From the NCBI GenBank assembly GCA_021397845.1, contig CM038044.1, forward strand, positions 39,108,354-39,172,353: DNA of 64,000 nucleotides, written 5' to 3'. Positions 1 through 10,807 of this stretch are shown piece by piece. Origin of the DNA: Areca catechu (lineage: Eukaryota > Streptophyta > Magnoliopsida > Arecales > Arecaceae). The notes below the pieces were generated by a model. The model searched no databases. It was given only the letters and a program-made list of their open reading frames with translations, and was not told the origin of the DNA. The stretch's first letter is position 1. Each line of letters opens with the position of its first letter. Position numbers and translations under genes: made by a program.

Positions 1-13
1 AAATTGCTACTTG

Positions 14-485
14 TATGAGTGGAGATCAAAGAGTTGTTGAAATAGATCATGAAACAAATCTCAAGGCGGCTGATTTCATGATGGACATAATCCTGGGGTT
101 GTCTTGATTTGGATATATGCTCTTAAAAGCTACTTCCAGTGGGACCAGCTTTTGAAGGAGTGTTGACGTCTATTTATTGAAATGAAGCAAGAGATGAAAA
201 ACACATGGAAATTAGATCTTTCCCATTCCACAACATCCCTATGTCAATATTCAGACATTCCCTCGAGAAACTCCTGCTCCTATGAGTTGGGATCAAAGAA
301 TTGCTCGAGTGGATCATGAAACAAAACTCGAGGTTGTTGATTCCATCATTGCATTGCTGTCATCTAGAGGTGGTCCTGATTTGGGTTCATTCCAATGAAA
401 GTTACTTCAAGTGGGACCAACTTTCACAAAAACATTCAACTTCTGTTTACTGAAATGAAGTTAGAGACACCACATAAAATACATG
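14..485 (+). repeat. Diverged two-copy direct duplication
   Basis: Two related segments lie about 267 bp apart, near 14-230 and 281-485. Both contain a GATCAAAGA box, then GATCATGAAACAAA, then AGTGGGACCA and TTACTGAAATGAAG-like boxes in the same order. The second copy has a short open stretch starting near 281 (reads MSWDQRIARVDHETKLEVVD) and then a stop. The first has the same stretch with many substitutions. I do not recognise the protein. It may be a decayed gene fragment or part of an old transposon. Nothing marks its ends. Confidence 0.5.
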
Positions 486-675
486 AAGCAGCAATGATTC
501 TTTGATTCATGCCTCCAAACTACAAGCAATGGCTCCTATTGTAGTTCACAAATTTCAGGTAATGGAGTTTGGCAATCAAGGAGTATACTGACAAGTACAG
601 CATGGTGATGGCTACCAAATTTTCATGGGTCAAGAATGTTATGATCTTGATTGCCCAGTTTTAAACCCCGAACTC

Positions 676-1007
676 TTTTTTTTTTTTTTTTGGTAAATGA
701 AAAGGATGGGGGGGATAAATCCGGCATAGCTACCCCCGCAGGCCCCTACCCTGCCAGGAAATGTTGAATTCAAGGCACAGGATTTTCGCAGCCTTATCCA
801 AGGATGAATACATCAACCCGACACCACCAAGGTGCCAGCTGATCAGAACAAGGAAAAATGACCCTGGCCTTTCACTTACTCAACCATCACAGGCCTCAGG
901 GGATAACCCCTGAATTTAATCGAGTCTTCCGCAGAGTCATGCCTCGAACCCGTGACCAGTTGATTGTGAGGCAAGATTCCAACCAACTGGGCTACCGTCT
1001 TGGCGGT
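676..1007 (-). mobile_element. tRNA-related SINE with TSD
   Basis: On the minus strand the element starts near 1007. It has a pol III A box (TAGCCCAGTTGG, about 982-995) and a B box (GGTTCGAGGC, within 941-957), and it ends in a 16-nt A tail (T run 676-691 on the plus strand). It is flanked by an approximate 12-bp TSD, AACCCCGAACTC (664-675) and AACCCCCAACTC (1008-1019), one mismatch. Box order, box spacing, tail and TSD are those of a plant tRNA-derived SINE. The open frames across it (858-1295 plus, 876-1157 minus) are by-products. SINEs depend on LINE reverse transcriptase in trans; no LINE is evident nearby. Confidence 0.85.
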
Positions 1008-1049
1008 AACCCCCAACTCCCAAAGCTTTGCTATGAGCATACTTTTTGC

Positions 1050-1285
1050 CAAGGTTCGCAATCTTGGTATAAGACCATGTACTACTACCAACTTAGTACA
1101 ATATCTGTACTCCAGGAATGGGGTATAAGACCATGGACTAATACCAACTTGGAACAATATGGGTACACCAGGTATGGGGTTGATTCAGCATATCAATACT
1201 CAATACACCTCCCATACTGCATATTCATTTTGTACCAGTACAACATGGTATTGCCTGGTATGGCCTGGTATGGCATACCATCCAT
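1050..1285. mobile_element. Decayed hAT-type MITE relic
   Basis: The sequence starts CAAGGTTCGCAATCTTGGTA, very like the ends of the GGTACC-type MITEs elsewhere in the window. It is rich in degenerate GGTAT, GGTAC and ATACCA motifs that look like mutated GGTACC arrays. I found no matching right terminus or 8-bp TSD, so the right edge is approximate and the element may be truncated. Confidence 0.45.
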
Positions 1286-2220
1286 TATATGCTAAGGAAT
1301 GTCATGTATATTGCTTAACAGATATAGGAATGAAGGAAGAAATCACCCATGAAGTTTCTTCAGATATTTTTCAAATCTGAATATGTCATACCAGAAATTA
1401 AACCAATCAAAGACACGAACTTCTGCAACCACTAGCAACAAGCTATCACATCTAGCGAGTGCAAAAGTGAATTAGGCACATGTTTCACATCAATAACGGA
1501 TATATGATGATTCACTTGCAAAGGATTTAATCACTTCTCTATGATTCCCTAATCAGTTGGCTTCAGTTGCTGATAAGGCTCGTCTCTGAATAGAAGGCCA
1601 AAAAGGTTGTCTGTGTCGAAGCCCAAGAAAGTGATGAAAAGAGCTTTAGTAGTGAAGTAGGAGAAACATGCATTGCGTCATTCTTTAACATCTTCCCATT
1701 ACATATTAAGAAGGTGGTCATGAAGATTTAAGATGAAACAATATTTTCCAAAACAGAGTACACTGATCAAATATTTTCAAGATAAGAATACATTGCCATG
1801 GACAACCACGCAGCATGGTGACTGATTCTGGGAGTTGCACCAAGATCATCTCCAACACACCATTTGTAGTTTGAAGCTAAACATCAAGCCATAGTTTAAT
1901 CCATGTATGATTGCACAGGTTAGAAATACCAATCTTAAAGTCCATGAGAAGTGTTTAATTTAATATGATAGGTCAGGTCGTGGATGCAGTGCAGAGTCGT
2001 ATCATGTACTTAACAAAAACGAACATGGCTTTTTGGTAGAAGGGTACAACATAACGTCTTCACAAATCAATGCTCTTTTCAGCATGGAGGCCTTCACATA
2101 TTTACTTTCCAAAGACCTCTGGACAATGAAAATAAAGCAGGCTACAGCAAGATGTCAGCTCAAATAAAGATGCCTCATTTGGTCCCTACCCCAAATCAAC
2201 TAAGTTGAATTTTTTTACAG
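1286..2220. other. No feature recognised; possible intron
   Basis: AT-rich sequence with no long open frame and no repeat I can place. It ends in a pyrimidine-rich stretch and TTTTTTTACAG directly before the exon at 2221, so part of it may be an intron. Confidence 0.4.
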
Positions 2221-2346
2221 TTAATTGATGCAATGATCATCGAAGAGCAGCTGCTAAGGCCCAAGGCAGGCATAATGCCTATCAGCTCAGAAGCATTCAG
2301 ATCACTATACAGAGGGCTGATGATGCTAACCTGGGCAGCATTTGAG
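2221..2346 (+). CDS. Orphan internal exon, unknown protein
   Basis: A 126-bp segment lies between a strong acceptor (TTTTTTTACAG, ending 2220) and a donor (GTATGTT, from 2347). It is open for exactly 42 codons in phase 0. It begins LIDAMIIEEQLLRPKAG and ends YRGLMMLTWAAFE. Balanced amino-acid use, an amphipathic helical look and consensus splice sites on both sides suggest a real or recently real host exon, not transposon sequence. I do not recognise the family. No neighbouring exon of the same gene could be identified, so it may be a surviving piece of a gene broken up by insertions, or one exon of a gene with very long introns. Confidence 0.5.
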
Positions 2347-2929
2347 GTATGTTAAGGTCCTCCTACCTTGCTACAAGGAACATCCGGTACAACTATGATT
2401 TCATCCAACAATCCCATACTTATCATTGGTCTAAAATAGTACTTTTATATTACTTTTGAAGTTAAAAAGAGGCTGCATACCAATCACATCACTATGGCAT
2501 TAAAAATGATTACTACAATGGCCGAATAGTGAGTCTTATTGAATATTAACAGTTGGTTGAAAAGGGATTTTATTATGTTTTGTTTGCTAGCTTACTGAGT
2601 CCTAATTAGACTCAAATTAGGAAAAAAAGGGGTCTGATTGAACTTATATGTGGCCTAGTTTGTGGCATCCAAGAATCATGTATGCAAAGATTTCTTTGAA
2701 TAAAGGAAGAGCTTATTTGAAGCCTGGTTGAAGCCAATATCTCTCCATACTTCTCGTCTCTCTCCCGTACTTACTGTCTTGTTTCTCCATTAACATATTT
2801 CTCTCTCCTCAGTAATTCTAACATCTAAATCAATTTCTTTTGTGATTAATTTGTTGCCGTTCTTTACCTGAATTTAACAACAGAAAATTCATCTTTCTAA
2901 GAAACTGTGCATTCTTTTGGCTGAGCCTA
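2347..2929. other. No feature recognised
   Basis: AT-rich sequence following the donor at 2347. There is a CT-rich stretch near 2740-2810. No coding signal or repeat edge was found. Confidence 0.4.
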
Positions 2930-3610
2930 GACAAAGTATCGAAAGTTAAATTTGGCCCAAGCCTGACCTAGGGCCTAAGACATCTAACCTGAATCCAATG
3001 CCACTCCGAGACCAATGCTCGAGGCCAGCCTGACCTAACCCAAAGTGTGCCAACTAGATTTTCACAATGATTGAGAGAAATGGGAAGGGAATGGATGAGC
3101 ACTATCATGTATGAGGTGTTAGTGATGGGGTAGAGAGAAAGAAGGCCATGGGGACAAATGCAGTAGTTCCAGCATACGTATACCAAACCCAAAAGAGAAA
3201 ACAAGTGGTTGTGGAGGATGCCATAGAAGCAATAACAGAGGTAGAGTATGAAATGGCAAGGTGGTGCTCGCAAAAGCAACTGAGAGAGATCATGAAGATG
3301 GGAAGATAAGAGGAGAATAGGAGATTTGAAGGATCGGGGAGATAATTATTCATTTTAACTTTTTATAATAAATACAGCTAAAAAATATATCCCAATATAA
3401 TTATTCTCAAGTTGGATTGGGCCAGGCCCATATAGTTTTTGGTCAGCCCAAGCTCTATCTGAATACTAGTCAGGACTTATAATGTTAGGCCTGACCCAGC
3501 TTGACAGGTTGAAAACACCAGCCTTGGCCCACTACAAATCGGGCTTGGCTAGCTAGGTCAGGCCAAATCTTTATAGGTCTGATCGTTCATTGATTGGTCA
3601 TATATATAAT
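2930..3610. repeat. Possible element with GGCC-rich inverted arms
   Basis: The left arm (about 2930-3060) contains TTTGGCCCAAGCCTGACCTA. The right arm (about 3410-3600), read on the other strand, contains TTTGGCCTGACCTAGCTAGCC. The arms face each other around about 350 bp holding only short overlapping frames. This looks like an old non-autonomous DNA element, but I could not find clean termini or a TSD. Confidence 0.3.
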
Positions 3611-3899
3611 CTTGCTATTTACATATTTAAATTATATTTGATATCTGATTAGGTATATTTATTAAATCTGATTTAGACTTTTCCACCTCTTTTTATGTGA
3701 AATATTTCTATGTTAGATCATGCTTTGACTTGAATCTGCTACTAAGCTAGTTTTGCATCTTTTGATCTTGATTTTAAATCACTTTGGATCATCAGGTTCC
3801 AGTTATAAAAGTCCTACATCTTGAATTCTCCAACCTTCTTCCACTTATATAAACCAAGAGCAAGCTTATCAATCCTTTTTTGATCCAGGAAACTCCAAT

Positions 3900-5106
3900 T
3901 GGTTCTGATGGTGCTGAAATCTGCTCGAATGCCGAAGTGAGCTGGAGCGGGAACATAAATGGCTGTACCTACAAAAGAAGCCCTAGCCGTAAGTGGTTCC
4001 GACGAATGCCCTTTGACAGCAAGTCAATGTCTCATACCACATGATAGAATAAGAATGCAAGCACATGAGAGTATGTGTAGGGTGTGTCAAGAGTGCATAC
4101 CTCTAGGGGTTCACTGAGAACCCCCCTTTATACTCGAGCAATAAGGGTATTCTGGAGATGTTTCATTATGTCAGAGAGCGGGTAAAAAATGATTGAACTT
4201 TGGCCTTTACCATGACTTTTGAGAGGAAATCATCCTTTGTTATCTGGAATGTCTCCTTTTCATTAATGGAAAGTTGTCTTTCGTATCTCCCGCCATTTGC
4301 CTTAATAGTTCCAAGAGATATGGCCTGAAAAGGAGCCACGCTTCCTTAATAACTGAGATCTGCACTAAATAATGGGATATGACAGTGTCTATTGTGAGGG
4401 ATATTTTAGGATGAGAATTGATAGATTCTTCCTTCGGCCATTCAGCGAATGCCCTTATAAGGATGGCTGGCCGGGTCAGGACTCTATGTTAGGGTTCGAT
4501 AGATTTAAAGGCCTTTTACGATGGAGGCTCTACAAAACTCGAGGATTGAAAGAACTGGATCCTAAATGTACTGAAGGTAGATAGGAGTATGTATCTTGAC
4601 CGAGGGTCGGTAGGATAGCAATTTGGCTGACCGAATAATCATTTAGAAAAAATTCGGGGTACTTCGATCTAGGTCTGTTAAGAGCTTGGAGGTTCAGAGA
4701 TCAATGCGGAGTGGAGCCATAAAGATCTCTGGTTCAGGAAGGAACCATGAGGCCAAAGGTCGGGCTCGCTGTATGTTAATACTATAGTCGGTAGGACTGG
4801 GAATTGAAATCTCTTCTGGCTTTCTTCTTTTGGGGAATAGAACCGGATGACTAGTGAGACATTTTGGGGAAGTGCCTCGAGACAAGATTAGCCCTTTCGA
4901 TAAATCTGGTAGCGTACCACTCTAGTCGAGTAGATATTGTTTATTTAGATGTTCGCCCTCCTTGTTCATGTTTGAAATATCATGGACCCGATGCCAGGGT
5001 TTAAAATAGCCAGATGTGGCCTCTCTTTACCCTGAAATGGGTTCGATCAAGTTATCCCTAATTCAGAAACCTTTAGGATCCCAGGGATGGGGTTTCCCCC
5101 ACATCA
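3900..5106 (-). mobile_element. LTR of a Gypsy-like element (TG...CA)
   Basis: On the plus strand it runs from TGGTTCTGATGG to CCCCCACATCA, so it has TG...CA ends and is 1207 bp. The promoter is on the minus strand: GAGTATAAAGGGGGG near 4120-4135. Just outside the left edge, on the minus strand, ATTGGAGTTTCCTGG resembles a degraded Tat/Ogre-like primer site. Just outside the right edge AGTGGGGGCTAT resembles a polypurine tract. The part from 4931 to 5106 recurs at 22105-22636. No partner LTR was found nearby. Small open frames inside (4372-4584, 4694-4885) have no support as genes. Confidence 0.55.
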
Positions 5107-5431
5107 ATAGCCCCCACTCAATCCAAATGTGAATATCGAGCTGAGTAGTTCTAGCATCATGCCTTAGGGATCCCGAGAGTCACCTTGGATTTCGTGCTCT
5201 TAAAAAATGGGCTTGTCAGAGAGTCTGTATACTATGTTCATGGCATTTTTTCAAATGATGTGAAGAATTGATGTGACCAATTTGCCTTATAAGGAGATTC
5301 TAGAGATGGTTTGTTGCCATTAGTATTTCTGTGGGAGAGACTGTTTGTTGGGCGACAATTTTCGACAAAAAGGGGCGATTTTCAATTGATTTTCTGACAG
5401 TTTTAGTATTTAATGGATCCACGCAATGTTC
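5107..5431. other. No gene; flank of LTR
   Basis: It begins ATAGCCCCCACTC next to the LTR and has no recognisable coding signal. It may be part of the decayed gypsy-type unit that follows. Confidence 0.3.
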
Positions 5432-5753
5432 AAGATTTGCAAAGAGTGGTATTAAAATGCCGAAGAGCCGATGTCTCGGGCAATAATGATTCCGATCTCC
5501 TCACTGGTGTTCCCATAGTTGAAGCATTGGAAAATAGTCCTGGTGTTCCTGATGTTTTCGAGAGTCCATTATTTGCTGAAGAATGAGTTCGAAGATTTGC
5601 AAAGAGTGGTATTAAAATGCCGAAGAGCCGATGTCTCGGGCAATAATGATTCCGATCTCCTCACTGGTGTTCCCATAGTTGAAGCATTGGAAAATAGTCC
5701 TGGTGTTCCTGATGTTTTCGAGAGTCCATTATTTGCTGAAGAATGAGTTCGAA
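5432..5753 (+). repeat. Perfect 160-bp tandem duplication
   Basis: 5432-5591 and 5592-5751 appear identical base for base, and the identity extends 2 bp further. The second frame of the unit is open (VVLKCRRADVSGNNDSDLLT) and ends in a stop shortly before the junction. The lack of differences makes this one of the youngest events in an otherwise decayed stretch. It lies just upstream of the coiled-coil pseudogene at 5944. Confidence 0.9.
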
Positions 5754-5943
5754 CTTTCCTTCGGATGGCAGGTGACTACTGAGCTTGTAGGGGTGAGTTC
5801 GAAAAGCATGAATGCATGACTTTTGAGGCAATTGTTCAAGTATGGGGAAGGTTTATCATCTAAGATGTTGCTGTTCTATTTTGTGTATCATCCTTTTTAA
5901 TGATATGGTGTCATCCGAACCTGATGTAGTTGTCTCGTCATCT

Positions 5944-6870
5944 ATACTTTTTTATGGAGTCAGCCAAAATCATCGAAGCAAAAGCCGCCGCGATGGAAGA
6001 GGTCACCAATGCTAAAAAAGAGCTTAGTAAAGCTGAGACTCATGCTACTGAAGTAAAGGAAGAGTTTCGGAAACAAAAGAAATGTGCGGATGGTCTTTCC
6101 AAAAATATTGTTCATTCGATAGTGAAGCTTGGAGAAGCGAGTGCTTCCTTGGCTTCGATGCATCAGAGGATGACCAACGTGTGCCACGAAGAGGCCCAGG
6201 CGATTTCAAATGTAGAGGCCAAATTGTCGACCGTAGAAAAATCAAGCGGAGATCAAGGATCTAAAGGCCAAAGCAAACAGCCAAATCCAATGATTTTGAG
6301 AGTAACTCAATTTGGCTAGGGGTCAAAACAAATGGTTATGGAAGGAACTTTGCCTTGACTAGGATCATATACAGGATAAAGGGTCCTCGAGATAAGATGA
6401 TAAGATTCATCAAGCCGAGCAGCTAGGGACGAAGCCATGGCTGAGGTCCGGTTCCTTCGACAAGAATTGGAAGAGGAAAAGAAAAGGAATGCAGCTGCTT
6501 TTCGATGGGTCTAGAACTGTCAAAGCATAAACATGGAGAACTTATCCTTATTTAATAAAACCAGTTAAAGGCGGCCAGGATCACCATTGATAGCTTGAAG
6601 GATAAAGTTAATCATTATAGTGATGAGATCCTGAGGCTGGAGGCCAAAATGACTTTGGCCGAAGGACATATGGGGGCCGCTAAGACCTAGCTTTGTCATG
6701 CCGAAAGTAGATCATATGAAACCGGTATCGAGGATTGCAGGATCCTGACAACCCAAATTCTTCCAGAGGCAGAAGCGCGTCTGCTTCGAACTCCTATCAC
6801 AGCGTGGGTCATACGGTCTCTTCATGCCAACCAAAATAATCGGGAACGAGGGCAAGGAAACTGAAATTAT
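5944..6870 (+). pseudogene. Coiled-coil tail of a gypsy-type transposon protein
   Basis: A frame open to 6316 starts MESAKIIEAKAAAMEEV and is rich in Ala, Glu, Lys and Gln with heptad-like spacing. It continues, broken by stops and frame changes, through segments such as RQELEEEKKRNAAAF and RLEAKMTLAEGHMGAAKT to about 6860. Long Ala/Glu-rich coiled coils are typical of the C-terminal half of the plant proteins that carry the 'putative gypsy-type transposon' domain (PF04195). The N-terminal domain of this copy is not visible. A possible poly(A) signal (AATAAATAAAATG, about 6914-6926) follows. The assignment is inferred from composition and from the neighbouring copy. Confidence 0.5.
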
Positions 6871-7360
6871 AACTTTTTACCTTTTTGTTTCTAGCCTATA
6901 AGGTACTTTTGGAATAAATAAAATGAGTATTTCCTAAATGTTATGTTCGATGCTTCTTGAGAGTACTTTGTTGCTCTTCAGGCATTTTTAATCCTTCCAT
7001 TTTTCATTCAATAATTTTTCTTTTAGGATGGATAACAGAATGACCGAAGTTCACTCCCGGTCAAATCATATTAATTTCTAGATTTTTCCTGATACGGCAT
7101 GATGCTTGAAAAGACATTTCGTCACAAGTTACTCGGGGAATGAAGGGTATTTATGATTTCATGATAACCCGAGGTGTCGCGGTGCTCAAGAAGGATCATG
7201 ACTTTCCTGCACAAAAGGCGATGCGGTGGCGAAGCGCATTCGAGATGCTTTGGTGCCAACGATCTATGGGAACATGATCTGGTATATTGCTGGACACCAC
7301 TTGTCTTTCATCCAACGAATTGGTTTTACATTAATTGAATCTGAGATGTTGGCAAGATTT
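6871..7360. other. Spacer and promoter flank between gypsy-type units
   Basis: This stretch holds the probable 3' end of the unit above and, from about 7300, the upstream region of the next unit. No gene recognised. Confidence 0.35.
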
Positions 7361-7370
7361 TTTTTATAAA
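7361..7370 (+). promoter_or_regulatory. TATA box with CT-rich leader
   Basis: TTTTTATAAATGG is followed by about 90 bp rich in C and T (7395-7480), a common layout for plant core promoters and 5' leaders. It lies about 450 bp upstream of the PF04195-like frame at 7815 and may drive it. Confidence 0.4.
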
Positions 7371-7814
7371 TGGAGAAACCTTTGCCATCTAATTCCTTCT
7401 TTACTTCTACAACTCTTTCTTCCTCCTATTGCTCCTTTCTCTTTTGAGTTCTCCTTTCTCCCCTCTATCTATTTTCGATGAGTCTCACCGGCATTCATTG
7501 TCGTTTGTTCCCCTTTTTCCTGTCTAGGCTTTTCGAACTTCTATTTAAATTCATTAGAGAGCTTCCCTATTCCTTTTAGGGTAGCTTTTATATTAGTTCT
7601 AGGGTTCTTTGCTGTCTGTTCTTAGTTTTGGGCTTCTAGAGTTCTTCATGTTTGTTTTTTAGAGAGATTTTTTCTAACTTTTAAGTATTTTTGTTCAATC
7701 TTTAGATGTTGGATACTGAATGGTCCTTTGAAACGAGGGGTTCCATGAACCTGTCGAATCGGGGATTTCTGTCGAGGGGGTGGAGGTTGCCCCAGGCAGT
7801 GAAGTATTAGTTGC

Positions 7815-8180
7815 ATGGCTTTGCTGCAAGGGTTTGTGGATCCCAAAGGAGGTTCCTCCACCAACCTTGAAGGAGATCTTCCGGGGAACCCTAAAAATGA
7901 ACCTCTAGGGGACCTCGAAGAAAATTTCTTTTCCGAACTTATCAAGTCCATGATCCGGGAGTTACATTTGGAGAGGCTTCAAAAGTTCCAAATCCAACCG
8001 GATTTCGAATTGAAAGTCTCGCTTAATACTGATCAAGCATGCAACCCTCTTCCTGGCCAACTGGCTCTGTACAGAGAGTTTTTTCCGACCAGGCTATGCT
8101 TGGTCTCTTTCATCATTGAGTTCTTTAGGGCCATAGATCTTCCTTCATGTATGCTCACACCACACCATGGTTTTTTTTAG
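7815..8180 (+). pseudogene. Gypsy-type transposon protein (PF04195-like), N-terminal part
   Basis: A 121-codon frame starting MALLQGFVDPKGG. Near its end the segment GQLALYREFFPTRLCLVSFI matches the hallmark of the plant 'putative gypsy-type transposon' domain (ALY-x-EF/YF followed by a hydrophobic helix and a ...LTP motif); here ...CMLTPHHGFF closes the frame. After 8180 the reading moves through other frames (a ...PHKRQHPLIWG... segment near 8290) with stops, so the gene is broken. Together with 9090-9800 and 10153-10300 it forms one decayed unit interrupted by two MITEs. The cellular role of this family is not established; such frames usually sit inside non-autonomous LTR elements. Confidence 0.55.
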
Positions 8181-8720
8181 CTTCTTAATAGTTTGTGTTT
8201 TAGCCGGAATCAGTTCCACGATCCCACTTTTAAAGCTTTCTTCTCCTTCGGCAAACATTACTAGTATCATGGGTAGTGGTTTGCCTATCCCCATAAAAGG
8301 CAGCATCCTTTAATTTGGGGTACTCCTTCCATACACCATTGGAAGGAGCATCTTTTTGTAAGGCACCCAGATATCAATGATTGGGGTTTCACACAGTAAG
8401 ATGTCCAATCTCGATAATTGACCCATCTCGCCCTTTGTTCGAAGAGGGATGGGTCGGTGTTCTTCGATGCTTTCAAGTTCCCAGCTTGAAAGTCTTGCTG
8501 TCCAAGACAACCCTTTTCAAGACGAGGTTTAGCCATGTCAGCTGAAAGATAAGAATAATTATAATCCATTCCTTTGGCTCTTTTGCTTTGATTTTTGTTT
8601 CTTTCTGAGTATTCTTTTTTCTTTGATTTCAAACATGGATCCTTCAATCGCTCGTGAGTTAAGGTGACTCTGAAGAAAAGAAAGGCTGAAGCGACTCTCG
8701 CCGTCGAAGAGCCTTCGGAG

Positions 8721-9080
8721 CAAGGTCCGCTGAACGAGTACCGGGACCCGTACCGATCAGCGGACGGTACGGTACGGTCCGTACCGTACCATACCGTAAG
8801 GTATACTGGCATGCCAAATTAAATAAAAAAACAATCTTTCTCCCCCCTCTCCCTGAACCGACCCGAACCGGGCCGAACCGAGCTGAATCAAGCCTGGACC
8901 GACCCGAACGCGGTTTCGTACCGTACCGGTACCGTACCGTTTCGGTATGAAATTTTTTTTTTGTTTTTGTCAACGATCCGGTGCCTGGACCATTTTTTGG
9001 TGGCAAACCGTACCGGCTCTTGGCCGGTACGATATGAAACGCCCCGTATCGGGCGGTACGGGATGGTTCCGGGAACCCTG
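8721..9080. mobile_element. GGTACC-type hAT MITE, 360 bp
   Basis: Starts CAAGGTCCGC and ends GGGAACCCTG, so its ends are imperfect inverted copies of CAGGGT. The 8-bp TSD is CTTCGGAG (8713-8720) and CTTCGAAG (9081-9088), one transition apart. Both ends are dense in ACGGTACGGTACGG, GGTACCG and CGTACCG motifs that can pair with one another. It is inserted in the decayed gypsy-type gene. Confidence 0.9.
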
Positions 9081-9089
9081 CTTCGAAGG

Positions 9090-9800
9090 TTTAGACTATG
9101 GTCGCTCCTGAGCTTGAGGTCATCCTATCTGATACTTCAGAGGTCACTCCTCCAGTTGCGGCAAAACGCTCCCGGTCGTCCAAGGACAGGGATTTTTTCT
9201 TTGCTCGACTGGTCACTTTTGAAGGAGTCCTGGATGATCAAACTCTGGGGTCCAAAGTCTGCCTTTAATAACTGGAAGGTTGCTATAGGCATTTTTGAAG
9301 AGTTCCTTCATCCTATTAATGTAGATCGAGTTTGGGAGAGAGAATCACCAACGCTACAAAGATGCGATTTAGATTTTAGACCATCCTGAAGATCCGTTTT
9401 CCTTCTTTTGAATTCAACTTTAATCATTCGGTGATTCATCATTGAAATTGCTGCTTTGTAGATGCGCCACTTCATGAAGGATTACTATGACTTAAAGGAT
9501 CGTTCGGCAACCGAAGAGAAAAAAGAAAGATCTGTTCATATGCTCGAATGAGACGGAGACCAACTAGAAGACTATCGAAGCCAGCCTCAAGCGGGTTGAG
9601 ACTGAGAAAGACCAACTCTAGAAGGAGCTTTCTCAGAAAAAGGAGGCTCTGGAGACTGTGCAACAAAAGATTATATGAGCTTGGAAGCACAAAAGGAGAT
9701 GGCGCAGGAGGCGATGGACGCTTATAAGGCTTCCGAAGAATGCTGCCAAGAGAAAATACTTTGTGCCTAGCCAACCTTTGCTGAGGCATGGAGGACACTC
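9090..9800 (+). pseudogene. Gypsy-type transposon protein, coiled-coil part
   Basis: Frames in this stretch read VAPELEVILSDTSEVTPP near 9100 and KRVETEKDQL...KELSQKKEALETVQQK near 9590-9670, a heptad-like coiled coil, then AEAWRTLERARN at the edge of the next MITE. Several stops and frame changes are present. The order (PF04195-like domain, linker, coiled coil) matches the unit that begins at 7815. After the MITE at 9808 the reading continues as GGSSNATQTLTLTS at about 10159. Confidence 0.45.
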
Positions 9801-9807
9801 GAAAGAG

Positions 9808-10152
9808 CAAGAAACTCGAAATCGGTACCAGGCCCTGTACCGGTCATCGACCGATACGGTACCGTATCGTACCATACCGTACCGGCCCCGTACCGGGCTC
9901 ATAAAATCTTAAAAAATTCCTTCCCTATCAAAAAATTGTTTAATCTAAATCGGGCATGAACCGGACCCGAATCGGGCCGAACCGGATGGTACAGTATGGT
10001 ACTGTACCATACCATATGAAATATAATTTTTTTAATTTTTTTAACGGTCCGGAGTGCCGGAAAATTTTTTATATATGAATCGTATCGGCTAAGAGCCAGT
10101 ACGGTATGGTACGCCCCGTACTGGGTGGTACGGGATGGTACCGCAAACCCTG
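9808..10152. mobile_element. GGTACC-type hAT MITE, 345 bp
   Basis: Starts CAAGAAACTCG and ends CCGCAAACCCTG. The TSD is CGAAAGAG (9800-9807) and CGAAGGAG (10153-10160), one transition apart. Both subterminal regions carry GGTACC and CGGTACG arrays around an AT-rich centre with a CCGGACC-type block. It interrupts the coiled-coil part of the gypsy-type pseudogene. Confidence 0.9.
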
Positions 10153-10299
10153 CGAAGGAGGATCGTCAAATGCTACTCAAACCTTAACCTTGACTTCTTG
10201 TATGAGGATGAGTCGGATAACAGGCTCCCTCCAAAGGTCACCAATCCTCATGGCAGAAGTAACCGGGCTTGAAGGATCTACCGGCCCCTCGTCCGCCTA

Positions 10300-10807
10300 A
10301 AGCATATTTTTCTTTTTTTTCTTACTAATGTAAATCTTGTTAGCTTGTCTAATGAAGACGACCACTTTTGCAGAACCTTCAGGTTCTTTTCTTGAATTAT
10401 CAATGAAATGGTTTTCATTTTTTTGGCTATGGTAGTTCGGTATGCATAGTTGTAAATGCTTTCAAATACTATGTTCAATATAGAATAAAAAACTTACCGG
10501 CCATTGGTAAGGGCCCGAAGCCACGGTCGTCGCGCTACGAGCTTGGCATGGCCTCTTTAGTAAGGCATAATGCCCCCTCCTCTTCAGACAACGACACATG
10601 CTACAATATAGGTGAACTTTGTTAGGAATGAGTTGTTCCATACTGGATGTCCGCTGGTCTGGGGACTTCTCATTATGGGATTCAACCCGGTCTTAATCCA
10701 GGAAGTTGAGCATGTCCAATATTGCCTTGATTCGGTCATTGATTTACCGATATTGACATTGTTCCCGAGCGAAGGCGGTGTTAGAGTGGTGAACATCTGA
10801 TTGCAAA
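10300..10807. other. 3' region of gypsy-type unit
   Basis: T-rich sequence that may be 3' untranslated or LTR sequence of the unit above. The overlapping frames at 10584-10814 (minus) and 10612-10800 (plus) lie on opposite strands of the same stretch and neither looks coding. Confidence 0.35.

Noticed and set aside
941..995. Possible tRNA gene
   Set aside because: A and B boxes are present, but no cloverleaf could be drawn, and the poly(A) tail and TSD mark a SINE.
876..1157. 93-codon minus-strand frame
   Set aside because: It is the body of the SINE and contains its A and B boxes; it is not a gene.
3105..3353. 82-codon minus-strand frame
   Set aside because: Overlaps another minus-strand frame and lies between inverted GGCC-rich arms; hydrophobic Ser/Phe-rich composition without a recognised domain.
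8285..9006. Minus-strand frames of 175 and 115 codons
   Set aside because: They run through the GGTACC MITE and antisense to the gypsy-type pseudogene. The Arg/Tyr/Gly-rich translation simply reflects the CGGTACG repeats.
8721..10152. Spaced palindromes resembling a CRISPR array
   Set aside because: Spacing is irregular, the sequence is a plant repeat, and TSDs and terminal repeats identify the two blocks as separate MITEs.
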